DNA of 64,000 bases. It comes from Bacteroidales bacterium (lineage in GTDB: Bacteria > Bacteroidota > Bacteroidia > Bacteroidales > 4484-276). The notes beneath the pieces were generated by a model, which saw only the letters and a program-made list of their open reading frames with translations, was not told the origin of the DNA and searched no databases. The position numbers and the translations under genes were made by a program. The stretch spans positions 1 to 64,000 of the forward strand of contig DASRND010000017.1 in the NCBI GenBank assembly GCA_035647615.1. The letters are read 5' to 3'. Positions 1-8,886 of this stretch are shown piece after piece. Each line of letters starts with the position of its first letter. The first letter of the stretch is position 1.

Positions 1-24
1 GTATTAATTATTTAAAATAAAACT

Positions 25-1224
25 ATGAAAAAGGTATTAAGCCAGGAGATAAACGATCAGGCCGAACGGTACCGCGACTACACCGCCGGCAACCTGTCGA
101 AGCTCATCAAAATAAAATCGCTGAGTGGCGAGGAGCGTGAGGTGCAGCTGGAGCTGAAAAAACAAATGGAAGAAGCCGGATTCGACGAAGTGCGCATCGA
201 CGGGCTGGGCAACGTGATCGGACGCATTGGCAATGGTAAAAAAATCCTCGCCATCGACGGCCACATGGACACCGTGGATATCGGCCAGCTCAGCAACTGG
301 CAGTTTGACCCGCTGGGCGGCGAAATACGCGACGGCTATGTACACGGCCGCGGCAGTGTAGATCAGGAAGGCGGCCCGGCAGCTTTTATCACCGCCGGAC
401 GCATCATCAAAAACCTCGGTCTGGCCGATAACCTCACCATTTATCTCGTGGGCAGCGTAATGGAAGAAGACTGCGACGGACTGTGCTGGAAATATCTGAT
501 AGAGGAAGAAGGCTTGAAACCCGATTGTGTGATTGTAACCGAACCCACCAACCTGAACATCTACCGCGGACATCGCGGACGCATGGAGATGCACGTTCAT
601 TTTAACGGACTCTCCGCCCACGGCTCGGCACCCGAACGCGGCAAAAACGCCATCTACATGGCAGCGCGCGTAGCGCTGGAGATAGAAAAGCTAAACGAGC
701 GCCTTCCCAAAGACGACTTTCTGGGCAAGGGCAGCATTACCATCTCCGAAATTACCAGCCAAAGCCCATCCCTCTGCGCGGTGGCCGACTACGCCCGCAT
801 CCATCTCGACCGGAGGCTTACCGCCGGCGAAACGATGGAATCGGCAGTAAAGGAAGTGGAGGAGTTGATAAAAGGTTTGGATGCCCGCGTGGAAGTGCTG
901 GAATATTCCGAAAAGGCCTGGACAGGACTGGAATATGGGATGCGGAAATATTATCCCACCTGGATAATCGATGAGAAGCATCCGGTGATAAAAACCGGCG
1001 TGCGCGCCTACGAGGGGCTTTTCGACAAAAAGCCAAAAGTGGATAAATGGACTTTCTCCACCAACGGTGTTACCATCAGAGGGATTTACGGCATACCGGT
1101 AATTGGCTTCGGCCCCGGCAACGAGGTACTGGCACATGCGCCCAACGAAAAAGTACGTGTCGACGACCTCGTGAAAGCCTCCGCATTTTACGCTGGCTTT
1201 GCTGCCGAAATGAGCGAAGAATAA
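25..1224 (+). CDS. ygeY: YgeY-family M20 metallohydrolase (SDMH-linked)
   Basis: A 399-residue M20/ArgE-DapE-type zinc amidohydrolase. Metal-binding residues are visible: DGHMDTVD near residue 79 (His80, Asp82), Asp114, the catalytic Glu-Glu pair in VMEED (148-149) and Glu173; GLSAHGS near 197 belongs to the dimerisation domain. Length and motifs fit the YgeY family, which co-occurs with selenium-dependent molybdenum hydroxylases and is thought to hydrolyse an N-acyl or carbamoyl amino-acid-like intermediate; the substrate is inferred. The ATG follows an A-rich leader at the window edge, and the gene may belong to an operon extending upstream of base 1. It points the same way as ygeW, with about 190 bp between them. 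Confidence 0.88.
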   Translation: MKKVLSQEINDQAERYRDYTAGNLSKLIKIKSLSGEEREVQLELKKQMEEAGFDEVRIDGLGNVIGRIGNGKKILAIDGHMDTVDIGQLSNWQFDPLGGEIRDGYVHGRGSVDQEGGPAAFITAGRIIKNLGLADNLTIYLVGSVMEEDCDGLCWKYLIEEEGLKPDCVIVTEPTNLNIYRGHRGRMEMHVHFNGLSAHGSAPERGKNAIYMAARVALEIEKLNERLPKDDFLGKGSITISEITSQSPSLCAVADYARIHLDRRLTAGETMESAVKEVEELIKGLDARVEVLEYSEKAWTGLEYGMRKYYPTWIIDEKHPVIKTGVRAYEGLFDKKPKVDKWTFSTNGVTIRGIYGIPVIGFGPGNEVLAHAPNEKVRVDDLVKASAFYAGFAAEMSEE

Positions 1225-1337
1225 GTATTTCTTTTTTAATAAAACTTTTGATTTCTCACGGTAAAATTCCATAAACAAAAAATCAAAACATAAATAAATC
1301 TCAATGATCAAAGCATTTTAGTTATTGAATTTTGTCT

Positions 1338-1378
1338 TTTGAAATTTATTTGGAAATTTATTTGGAAATTGAGATTTG
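1338..1378. repeat. AT-rich dispersed intergenic motif
   Basis: Tandem ATTTATTTGGAA words lie just before ygeW. The same vocabulary (ATTTATTTGnnATTTG) recurs in other intergenic gaps, for example near 4870-4912, 17040-17110, 17221-17285, 21245-21305, 27780-27800 and 53098-53140. It looks like a low-complexity dispersed element of this genome and not a regulatory site specific to ygeW. Confidence 0.5.
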
Positions 1379-1417
1379 CATCTTGGTGCTTTTTTTAATT
1401 CTAAAATCAGCTTTTTT

Positions 1418-2605
1418 ATGAATCTTCAGCAACAAATCGATCAACTGGCCAATCTGAAAAGCCATCTTTACCAAAAGGATTTTCTGCTCACCTGGGAAAA
1501 ATCACACGACGACCTGCAGGCAACGCTATTAATTGCCGACATCTTGAAAAATATGCGTACCGAAAATATTTCGCCCCGCCTTTTCGATACCGGGCTGGCC
1601 GTCTCTATTTTCCGCGACAACTCCACCCGCACGCGCTTTTCGTTCGCCTCGGCTGCCAACCTGCTGGGGCTGGCCGTGCAGGATATGGACGAGACCAAAT
1701 CGCAGATTGCTCATGGCGAAACCGTGCGCGAAACGGCCAACATGATTTCGTTTCTGACTGATTTTATCGGAATCCGCGACGACATGTACCTGGGCGAAGG
1801 CAACAAATACATGCGCCAGGTGGGCGAAGCACTCGACGACGGCGCCGCCCGTGGCGTTCTACCCGTGCGACCGGGAGTCATCAATTTGCAGTGCGATCTC
1901 GACCATCCCACCCAAACCATGGCCGACCTGCTGCATCTAAAAAATCATTTTGGCTCATTGGAAGAGTTGCGCGGAAAAAAAATAGTGATGAGCTGGGCAT
2001 ACTCGCCGAGCTACGGAAAACCACTTTCGGTTCCGCAGGGAATCATCGCTCTGATGACGCGCTTTGGCATGAATGTGGAACTAGCACATCCCAAAGGTTA
2101 CGAGCTGTTACCCGAGGTGATCACCGTTGCAAAAAAGAACGCAGCAGCAAGCAGCGGCACTTTCTCCGTTGGCAATTCGATGGAAAAGGCCATGCAGGGT
2201 GCTGACATTGTTTATCCCAAAAGCTGGGCGCCCATTAGCGTGATGCAACAACGCACCCCTCTGCTTCGTCAGAAAGATACTGCCGGCCTGGCACAACTCG
2301 AAAAAGATTGCCTTCGGCACAATGCGGAATTTAAAAATTGGGAATATGATAACGAGATGGCACGGCAAACACGCAACGGCCAGGGGCTTTACATGCACTG
2401 TCTGCCGGCCGACATTTCGGGAGTTTCATGCCCGCAAGGCGAAGTTTCCGCCGACACTTTCGAGCAGTGGCGCATCACCACCTATCAGCAGGCGGGTTAC
2501 AAACCCTACATCATCGCTGCCATGATGCTTGCCAATCGTTTTGAGAATCCGGCGCAGATACTGAAAAAGATTTTAGAATCGCAGCGGTCGCGAGTGAAAT
2601 ATTAA
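1418..2605 (+). CDS. ygeW: YgeW-family knotted carbamoyltransferase
   Basis: A 395-residue aspartate/ornithine-carbamoyltransferase-fold protein. It has the carbamoyl-phosphate loop STRTR (69-73), the HPTQ motif (162-165) and MHCLPAD near residue 324. YgeW proteins are knotted carbamoyltransferases of undefined substrate found in SDMH clusters; they may run in the phosphorolytic direction to release carbamoyl phosphate from a ureido compound (inference). The frame is open from 1376, but the ATG at 1418 is preferred because the extra 14 codons resemble AT-rich intergenic repeat sequence and do not look like family sequence. It converges on the dihydropyrimidinase gene. Confidence 0.88.
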   Translation: MNLQQQIDQLANLKSHLYQKDFLLTWEKSHDDLQATLLIADILKNMRTENISPRLFDTGLAVSIFRDNSTRTRFSFASAANLLGLAVQDMDETKSQIAHGETVRETANMISFLTDFIGIRDDMYLGEGNKYMRQVGEALDDGAARGVLPVRPGVINLQCDLDHPTQTMADLLHLKNHFGSLEELRGKKIVMSWAYSPSYGKPLSVPQGIIALMTRFGMNVELAHPKGYELLPEVITVAKKNAAASSGTFSVGNSMEKAMQGADIVYPKSWAPISVMQQRTPLLRQKDTAGLAQLEKDCLRHNAEFKNWEYDNEMARQTRNGQGLYMHCLPADISGVSCPQGEVSADTFEQWRITTYQQAGYKPYIIAAMMLANRFENPAQILKKILESQRSRVKY

Positions 2606-2711
2606 AATGGGCAATGAGAGTTGAGAAAAGGAGCTCGAAAAATAAATCGTAATGATTTCGGGCATTGCACTCACGGCTAATGATTTCGCCCCATTGAGAA
2701 TGGATAACCGT

Positions 2712-2732
2712 ATTTTATTGAGTCAATAAAAT
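2712..2732. terminator. AT-rich palindrome between convergent genes
   Basis: ATTTTATTGA and TCAATAAAAT face each other around a single central G, forming a perfect inverted repeat in the gap between the convergent ygeW and dihydropyrimidinase genes. The position suits a bidirectional terminator, but the stem is almost all A/T, so this is a weak call. Confidence 0.35.
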
Positions 2733-2746
2733 TTCTTTCTCGTTTC

Positions 2747-4081
2747 TCATCGCTCATTTCTTTCCCCGACAACTACCTTTCCGCTAATCAATACATATTT
2801 CGCTTCTCCTTTCGTGGGCATTCCTTCGTAGATGTTGGTGTCGCAATGTTGGTGATGTGTGCGGCGGCTGATGATATTGGTTTTCTCAGGATTCCAGACC
2901 ACGATATCCGCATCGGCTCCGGGAGCCAGAATTCCTTTGGCAGGATAAAGTCCAAAAATGTGGGCAGCGTTGGTCGAAGTCAACTCCACGAAACGGTTGA
3001 GACTGATTTTGCCGGTGAGAACGCCATAAGTATAAAGCAACGCCAAACGATGTTCGACCCCTCCGGCGCCATTGGGGATTTTTCGCAAATCGTCTTTGCC
3101 TTCCATTTTTTGTTTTAAAGTAAACGGACAGTGGTCGGAGCCGAGAGTTTGGATGGTTCCATCGGTCACCGCTTTCCACAAAGCATGCTGGTGCTCTGCT
3201 TTACGCAATGGCGGACTAATTATATAAGGTGCGGCCTGCTCGAAATGCTGGTGATATTTTTGCTCGTTGAGGAGCAGGTAATGCGGGCAGGTTTCGGCAT
3301 AAACTTTTTGTCCGGCAGCCTGCGCCTTTGCGATCAATTCCAGCGACTCTGCCGCCGAAACGTGCACGATGTATAATGTACATCCTGTCTTCCGCGCCAG
3401 CTCGATGGCAGTGCCAACCGCCTGCGCTTCCAGCTCCGGCGGCCGCGAAAAATAATGCGCCATTGCCACCGGCAGATCAGTTATCGCATATTTTTCGCGT
3501 AAGCGTGCTACTTCTTTTCCCTCTTCGCAATGCACCAAAACGATAGCTCCCAGACAAGCAGCTTCCTGCATAACCTTTTCCAGCGCATCGGGGAGCAACC
3601 CGATGGTGTCCAGATAGGCCAAATAGCATTTGAAAGAGCGTGTTTGGAATTTTTCGACGCATTCCGCCATTTCATCGGGCATGGTGCTGCGCCAGGTAGT
3701 CGGGCTAACGTGGAGAAAAACATTTGTCAACGCGGCTCGCGCTTCAGCCTGACGCGAGGCCAAAGCTGCCGGCAGCAATTCACCGGGAGCCGGCGTCACA
3801 AAGTCGATGAGCGTGGTGGTGCCACCCATCAGCGCGGCATTGCTTCCCGAAAGAAAATCGTCGCTTGATGGTCCGGCAGGCGTAGGAAGTTGCATGTGAA
3901 CGTGTGGGTCGATGCCTCCCGGAAAAATCAGGCAGCCACTGGCATCGATGACTTTTGAAGCAGCCTCAGCCCCTTCCACAAATTCATCAACAGCTACAAT
4001 CTTGCCTTGATTCACCGCCACATCAGCTTTAAAGCTGCTATCGGCATTAACGACGGTTCCGTTTTTTATTAAAAGATCCAT
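2747..4081 (-). CDS. hyuA: Dihydropyrimidinase / D-hydantoinase-type amidohydrolase
   Basis: A 444-residue cyclic amidohydrolase with the family's binuclear metal site: PHVH near residues 59-62, the carboxylated lysine candidate in RSFKCYLAY (Lys151), HCEEG (His184) and GSDHCPFT near residue 313. It should open a dihydropyrimidine- or hydantoin-like ring. In SDMH clusters the homologue is YgeZ/HyuA. The ATG at 4081 (MDLLIKNG) is chosen over an in-frame start at 4114 because it matches the family N-terminus. It heads downstream on the same strand as ssnA, the molybdenum hydroxylase and ygfK, so ring oxidation and ring opening are plausibly co-expressed. Confidence 0.88.
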   Translation of the reverse strand: MDLLIKNGTVVNADSSFKADVAVNQGKIVAVDEFVEGAEAASKVIDASGCLIFPGGIDPHVHMQLPTPAGPSSDDFLSGSNAALMGGTTTLIDFVTPAPGELLPAALASRQAEARAALTNVFLHVSPTTWRSTMPDEMAECVEKFQTRSFKCYLAYLDTIGLLPDALEKVMQEAACLGAIVLVHCEEGKEVARLREKYAITDLPVAMAHYFSRPPELEAQAVGTAIELARKTGCTLYIVHVSAAESLELIAKAQAAGQKVYAETCPHYLLLNEQKYHQHFEQAAPYIISPPLRKAEHQHALWKAVTDGTIQTLGSDHCPFTLKQKMEGKDDLRKIPNGAGGVEHRLALLYTYGVLTGKISLNRFVELTSTNAAHIFGLYPAKGILAPGADADIVVWNPEKTNIISRRTHHQHCDTNIYEGMPTKGEAKYVLISGKVVVGERNER

Positions 4082-4150
4082 TGTTTTATTAATAAAAATA
4101 AGCCCAAAATGCATCTGCCCACAAGGGAAGCCGCGACAATGATTTAAAAA

Positions 4151-4786
4151 TTAAATTTTACCCTGTGGGAAATCTTTCACATAAGTGCCATCTTCAGCTT
4201 TTACAAATCCTACCCGGCGCAGGTATTTCTCATGCTTCGGACTGATGCCGTCGGCAATGGCACGGCGGAAACCGGCATTGATAAAACTCCCCTGCAATCC
4301 GTAATAAAGGAATCTTCCGTTGCGGTAATCGCGGTATTCCGGAACCACATAATCGAGCACTACTTTCATGGTGTCGCCACCGGTGCGATGCGCCAGAAAA
4401 ATGCCCGCCACTTGTGTATCGCGCAGCACAAAAAAGCTGATGCTATTCATCTCAGGCTTGTAAACGAACCCCGGAAAAAACTTCTGTATGTCCTGTCGAT
4501 GAAAATCCAAAAACTTCATCAGATAACGGTTGTCGTTTCTTATTTCAAGAATGTCGAAAAAATCTTTTCGGGTGTAAATACGCACCAGATAATAGACATC
4601 CACCGAAACGATGAAAGCGTTGAGCAGCCCCACCGGATAGGCACCGATCAAAAATCCGTATGTCGAAAAGGTGATTGCTCCCACCAGATTGATCCATCTG
4701 AACTTCAGGATCGAGTTCATGGTCATCGACAGTGCAATGATGACCGAGGCAACAAATCCTATGTATTGTAAAACATCAGCATTCAT
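4151..4786 (-). CDS. YgjV-like membrane segment fused to a GNAT-like domain
   Basis: A 211-residue protein. Residues 1-70 contain three hydrophobic segments with the YgjV-like pattern (IGFVASVIIALSMTMNS, then FRWINLVGAITFSTYG and LLNAFIVSVDVYYLV). The remainder is soluble and resembles a GNAT acyltransferase core (FFVLRDTQVAGIFLAH, a central YRDYRNGRF turn, and a terminal KHEKYLRRVGF helix-strand). It lies between the dihydropyrimidinase and ssnA on the same strand. The GNAT acetyl-CoA loop is not canonical, so catalysis is uncertain. The ATG at 4786 begins the membrane domain; the longer frame to 4840 adds an AT-rich leader. A role in the surrounding pathway is unproven. Confidence 0.7.
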   Translation of the reverse strand: MNADVLQYIGFVASVIIALSMTMNSILKFRWINLVGAITFSTYGFLIGAYPVGLLNAFIVSVDVYYLVRIYTRKDFFDILEIRNDNRYLMKFLDFHRQDIQKFFPGFVYKPEMNSISFFVLRDTQVAGIFLAHRTGGDTMKVVLDYVVPEYRDYRNGRFLYYGLQGSFINAGFRRAIADGISPKHEKYLRRVGFVKAEDGTYVKDFPQGKI

Positions 4787-4916
4787 AAAAAATTTATTTG
4801 TGATTTTTCTTTCAATGAAATTCCAATATTTAAAAAGCAATATTCAAATCGTAACAGGTTTGAGTTTTATAATTTAGAATTTATTTGGGATTTGCTTAAA
4901 ATTTGAGATTTGAAAC

Positions 4917-6194
4917 TTAGTATTTTCCCATTCGCTCCCAAAGCCGCAGGGATTGTTGGCGTGTAAACTTTAGCACCTCCTGTTCATCGACCGTTTGCAA
5001 CTGCCTGTCGCGGACAATGAGTTTGCCATTGGCAATGACGTGGCGCACATGGCGCTCGCGGAAACCAAAAAGAAAATGAGCAAGGAAGTTTTCCGGCGTG
5101 ATGGGCGAAGCCGCGTCATAATCGAGCACCACCAGATTGTTGTCGCCATCGCCGTAAAAGTTATTTTCATTGAGATACCGGTGTACATTTCTCAGTCGCT
5201 GCCAAGCACCGGCCATGGTGAGATGATCGTTGTGCTTTCCAGCAAAAAAGGCCGTCTGAGCGCTACGCAGAATTTCGCTGTGCATACCGTCAGTACCCAA
5301 AAAAATATTGCTTCCCAACTTTTCGCCATCAAAAAACCCCACATTATTATTAAGGTTGCTTTCGATATTTTCGACAACCCAAGCAGGCGACTCGCGCACC
5401 AGTTGTTTTTCGCTATCATCCAGATGCAGGCAATGGCCAAGAATGGTTTTGGAAGATTCCAGCAATCCGAAATCCGCCAGACGCTGCACTACTCTTTTCT
5501 GGTGACGCTCCTCACACAACTTCTGATCTATCGGATCTTCGGCCACGTGAATATGAACTCCCGAATGGCTTTGACGCATAAGTTCGGCAGCGCGGCGCAT
5601 GGTATCGTCGCCAACCGTGAAAGAAGCATGCAAACCAACCAGACCCTGATGCTTTGCAAGATAATCTGTCGTTTCCTGTAAGCCGGCTGCTGCTTTATCC
5701 AGCCCGTCGCGGTCGGTAATTTCGTAACACAACAGATGTCCGACGCCCACCTCATCAAAAGCTTCGGCGATGACCGACAGCGAACCCGCGATAGCGTTGG
5801 GCGAAGCATGATGATCGATCACGAAAGTGACGCCTGATTTGGCGCAGGCCATCGCCGTTGCCAATGCGCTGGCGCGGATAAGATCACGATCCAGGGCCTT
5901 ATCCAACCGCCACCAGACATATTGTAGATTTTCATGAAAATTTTGGGGTGCCTTTGGCGGAGGGTTCATACCACGCGAAAGTGCCGAATAAACATGGTGA
6001 TGCCCAATGGCAAACGACCGCATCACCAACATTCCCTGGCAATCGATGGTTTCTACATTAGCAGGCGTATCTTTCAGCTCGTCGATTATGGTTAATGCCG
6101 GGCTGATGTTGTCACCTTTTACCAACAGGTTCGTTTGATGAAACGACAAGTCCTGCCAATCGACGTAAGTTGTGTTTTTTAATAACAAGTCCAT
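4917..6194 (-). CDS. ssnA: SsnA-type aminohydrolase
   Basis: A 425-residue metal-dependent aminohydrolase of the guanine/adenosine deaminase-like superfamily. The N-terminal metal motif is GHHHVYS (His65-67); further metal ligands are expected in HVAED, LGHCLHLDD and LGTDGMHSE. It matches SsnA, a regular member of SDMH gene clusters, and probably deaminates a purine-like heterocycle or a product of it (inference from family and context). The start at 6194 (MDLLLKN) mirrors the N-terminus of the dihydropyrimidinase; the frame to 6236 adds no recognisable sequence. Confidence 0.88.
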   Translation of the reverse strand: MDLLLKNTTYVDWQDLSFHQTNLLVKGDNISPALTIIDELKDTPANVETIDCQGMLVMRSFAIGHHHVYSALSRGMNPPPKAPQNFHENLQYVWWRLDKALDRDLIRASALATAMACAKSGVTFVIDHHASPNAIAGSLSVIAEAFDEVGVGHLLCYEITDRDGLDKAAAGLQETTDYLAKHQGLVGLHASFTVGDDTMRRAAELMRQSHSGVHIHVAEDPIDQKLCEERHQKRVVQRLADFGLLESSKTILGHCLHLDDSEKQLVRESPAWVVENIESNLNNNVGFFDGEKLGSNIFLGTDGMHSEILRSAQTAFFAGKHNDHLTMAGAWQRLRNVHRYLNENNFYGDGDNNLVVLDYDAASPITPENFLAHFLFGFRERHVRHVIANGKLIVRDRQLQTVDEQEVLKFTRQQSLRLWERMGKY

Positions 6195-6292
6195 TTTGTA
6201 GTTTTTTATTTCAAAATATTTTGGGGTAAAGCCCACATATAGTTCTATGTCGTTTCGTCCCCGGTCTGAAGGCCGGGGTTAGTGATATTCCC

Positions 6293-8860
6293 TCAATTTT
6301 TTTCTGTCTTTTGAATGGGCTTCAGCGGCAGCTCCCATCTTCGGATGCCATCGAAAGCTGTAAAAGCATTGGCAATGGCAGCGGCAGTAGGCACCAGCCC
6401 AATCTCACCAATCCCTTTGGCACCATAAGGCCCCACAGCATCAGGCACCTCCACCGGCTTTACAACGATTTCGGGAGTTTCGTGTGCCCGCAAGATTTTC
6501 AAATCACGCATCTTATCACTTACCAAAAAACCATTTTCCATGGGTAGGCTTTCGGTGAGCGCGTAGCCTAAGCCCATGTGCACGCCGCCTTCTATCTGTC
6601 CTTCAAACAGCATAGGATTCATCACTTTGCCACCATCATGCGCAGCCACCATTTTGATAATATTTCCTTCGGCGTCGAGCACACAAAGTTGTGCAGCGTA
6701 CCCATAAGAATAATGTATCACGGGATTTTCGATGCCACTACCCGGCGCTGTGGTCCAGTCACAGACAAAGGCGCCGCGGTATTTTTTCCCGGCCAGCATC
6801 TGTAACGGCTGCGTCATCAAATCCGCTTTCAACGCTGAGGCAGCATCTATCACCGCACGGCCTACCAAAGCCGTGGCGCGTGACGAAGTGGTCATCCCAG
6901 TAGCAATCTGTGCTTCCGTGTCCACCTGAACCTCGATGATGTCGGGATCGATTCCTGTTTCCTCGCAAAGCGTCTGCAGCGCCATGTTATGCACCCCCTG
7001 CCCCATCTCCGTCCAGCCATGTTTCAGGATCACCTTTTTTTCAGAAACGATTTCGATAATCACTTTGGATTCGTCGATCATGCCATTGCCTACGCCCGAA
7101 TTTTTTATTGCACAAGCCAGACCTTTGTGCTCTGCTGCATCATAATCCGGTTTTACAGCAAGCAGCGACTGGCGAATTCCTACACCAAAAACTTTTTGTC
7201 CCGTGGCGGTGGTGAGGCCATCCACCAAAGCATTATCCCACCGAAACTGCCACCGATCAAATCCGGCCTGGCGGCAAATGTCGTCGATACAGCTTTCGAT
7301 GGCAAAACAAACCTGTGTGGCGCCAAAGCCACGCATGGCCCCCGAAGGAATATTGTTGGTGTAAACGGTGCGCGCTTCGATACTTACAGCCGGTACAAAA
7401 TATCCGCCAGTAGCGTGACCGGCCACGCGTTCCATCACCTTCATGCCCACCGATGCATAAGCGCCTGTGTCGCCGGTGGCCAGCAGACGCACAGCAGTAA
7501 GTTTCCCGTTGGCGTCGGCACCCACATCGATATCCATCACCACCGGATGGCGCTTGGGATGCAGCCGGATGCTCTCCTGCCGCGACAAAGTAAGCTTTAC
7601 CGGACGCTGAAGCAGAAACGCAAACAACGCAGCATGCCCCTGCACGGTAAGATCTTCTTTGCCACCAAAGCCGCCGCCATTGGGAACCAAAACCACACGC
7701 ACCTTTTCGCGTGGAAGCCCCAGCAGCAAAGCAATCTGTCGTTGGTCTTCGTAAATTCCCTGGCTTTGGCTGTAAATCATCACACCCTGCTCACCATCGG
7801 GCATAGCCAGCGCCGACTCCTTTTCCATAAAAGCATGCTCGATGCGCTGCGTGCGGTAGGTTCCGAACGACCGAAACGTCGACTGCTTTAAAACTTCATC
7901 CGTATCACCAGTATTAATTTTTGTAATCTCAAAACAATTGGGACGCTCCTCGTGTACCCGTTCGGCACTGGCGGCCAGCAACATGTCTGTTATCGGTTTG
8001 AGTACTTCATATTCTATTTTTATCAGCGCGGCAGCTTCCCGTGCAATTTCTACAGATTGTGCCACCACACCTGCCAGCACATCGCCAATGTAATGGGTTG
8101 TTTCGCCTGGCGCTATCATCAGCGGCCAGTCGTTGAAGATGAGTCCGATGTTGCGCTGACCAGGGACATCGGCAGCGATAAAAATACGCACGACGCCGGG
8201 CAACTTTTCAGCTTCCGAAGTATCGATTTTTAACACCTTTGCCCGCGGATGGTCGCTTAGACGCAAAGCTGCGTGCAACATTCCATCCACACGCAAATCG
8301 TCTACAAACTTTTTGGTGCCGACGGCAGCTTCATACGCCTGATATTTGGGATGCGGCTGCCCAACTTTTCCGGAAGTGGTGGTGATTTCGATTTGCTGAT
8401 GATTGCGTAAAACTTCGGCAGCATGCAAAGCGGCCACTTCTATTTTTTTATAACCGGTACAACGGCAAAGGTGCGGACGAATGGCCTTTTGTATTTCGGT
8501 AACGGAAGGAGCAGGATTATCCTGCAACAAAACTTTGATGCGCGTGATGAAACCAGGCGTACAAAATCCGCATTGTACGGCGCCTTTATTCACAAAAGCC
8601 GTTGCTATTACTTTGAGTATTTCGGGCGGAAATCCTTCCGGGGTAAGCACAACGGCATCCTGCAAACTGCGCATGCGAGTGGTACAAGCCAGGCGTGCGC
8701 GGCCGTTGATCTCGACGGTACATGCTCCGCAAACGCCTTCGCCCGAACAACCGTCTTTGAGCGCGGTAAGCTGCCGCTGCTCACGCAGAAACGGGAGCAA
8801 CATGGCATCGGCATCGCCGGTGTACGCTACCTTTTCATTGTTTAATGTAAATGTGATCAT
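6293..8860 (-). CDS. xdhD: Selenium-dependent-type xanthine dehydrogenase (molybdenum hydroxylase)
   Basis: An 855-residue fusion of a 2Fe-2S subunit and a molybdopterin subunit. Ferredoxin-type cysteines lie near 38-61 (CSGEGVCGACT), the second 2Fe-2S domain near 97-135 (QCGFCTPGF, HLCRCTGY), and the molybdenum domain from about 170, with GGFGGKED, AMRGFGATQ, TEMGQGVH and the catalytic-glutamate region GAKGIGEIGL close to the C-terminus. No FAD-binding (CoxM/YgfM) domain is present in the protein or beside it. Its neighbours mark it as a member of the SDMH group, in which a labile selenium is thought to sit at the Mo centre. Hydroxylation of a purine or similar ring is the expected reaction. 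It is 26 bp downstream of ygfK and likely co-transcribed. Confidence 0.88.
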   Translation of the reverse strand: MITFTLNNEKVAYTGDADAMLLPFLREQRQLTALKDGCSGEGVCGACTVEINGRARLACTTRMRSLQDAVVLTPEGFPPEILKVIATAFVNKGAVQCGFCTPGFITRIKVLLQDNPAPSVTEIQKAIRPHLCRCTGYKKIEVAALHAAEVLRNHQQIEITTTSGKVGQPHPKYQAYEAAVGTKKFVDDLRVDGMLHAALRLSDHPRAKVLKIDTSEAEKLPGVVRIFIAADVPGQRNIGLIFNDWPLMIAPGETTHYIGDVLAGVVAQSVEIAREAAALIKIEYEVLKPITDMLLAASAERVHEERPNCFEITKINTGDTDEVLKQSTFRSFGTYRTQRIEHAFMEKESALAMPDGEQGVMIYSQSQGIYEDQRQIALLLGLPREKVRVVLVPNGGGFGGKEDLTVQGHAALFAFLLQRPVKLTLSRQESIRLHPKRHPVVMDIDVGADANGKLTAVRLLATGDTGAYASVGMKVMERVAGHATGGYFVPAVSIEARTVYTNNIPSGAMRGFGATQVCFAIESCIDDICRQAGFDRWQFRWDNALVDGLTTATGQKVFGVGIRQSLLAVKPDYDAAEHKGLACAIKNSGVGNGMIDESKVIIEIVSEKKVILKHGWTEMGQGVHNMALQTLCEETGIDPDIIEVQVDTEAQIATGMTTSSRATALVGRAVIDAASALKADLMTQPLQMLAGKKYRGAFVCDWTTAPGSGIENPVIHYSYGYAAQLCVLDAEGNIIKMVAAHDGGKVMNPMLFEGQIEGGVHMGLGYALTESLPMENGFLVSDKMRDLKILRAHETPEIVVKPVEVPDAVGPYGAKGIGEIGLVPTAAAIANAFTAFDGIRRWELPLKPIQKTEKN

Positions 8861-8886
8861 GTGGTTGAATCAAATTTTAAAACCGC

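Noticed and set aside
6989..7891. 300-codon + strand frame inside the molybdenum hydroxylase gene
   Set aside because: It is the antisense shadow of a clear gene with intact domain motifs and has no recognisable protein pattern.
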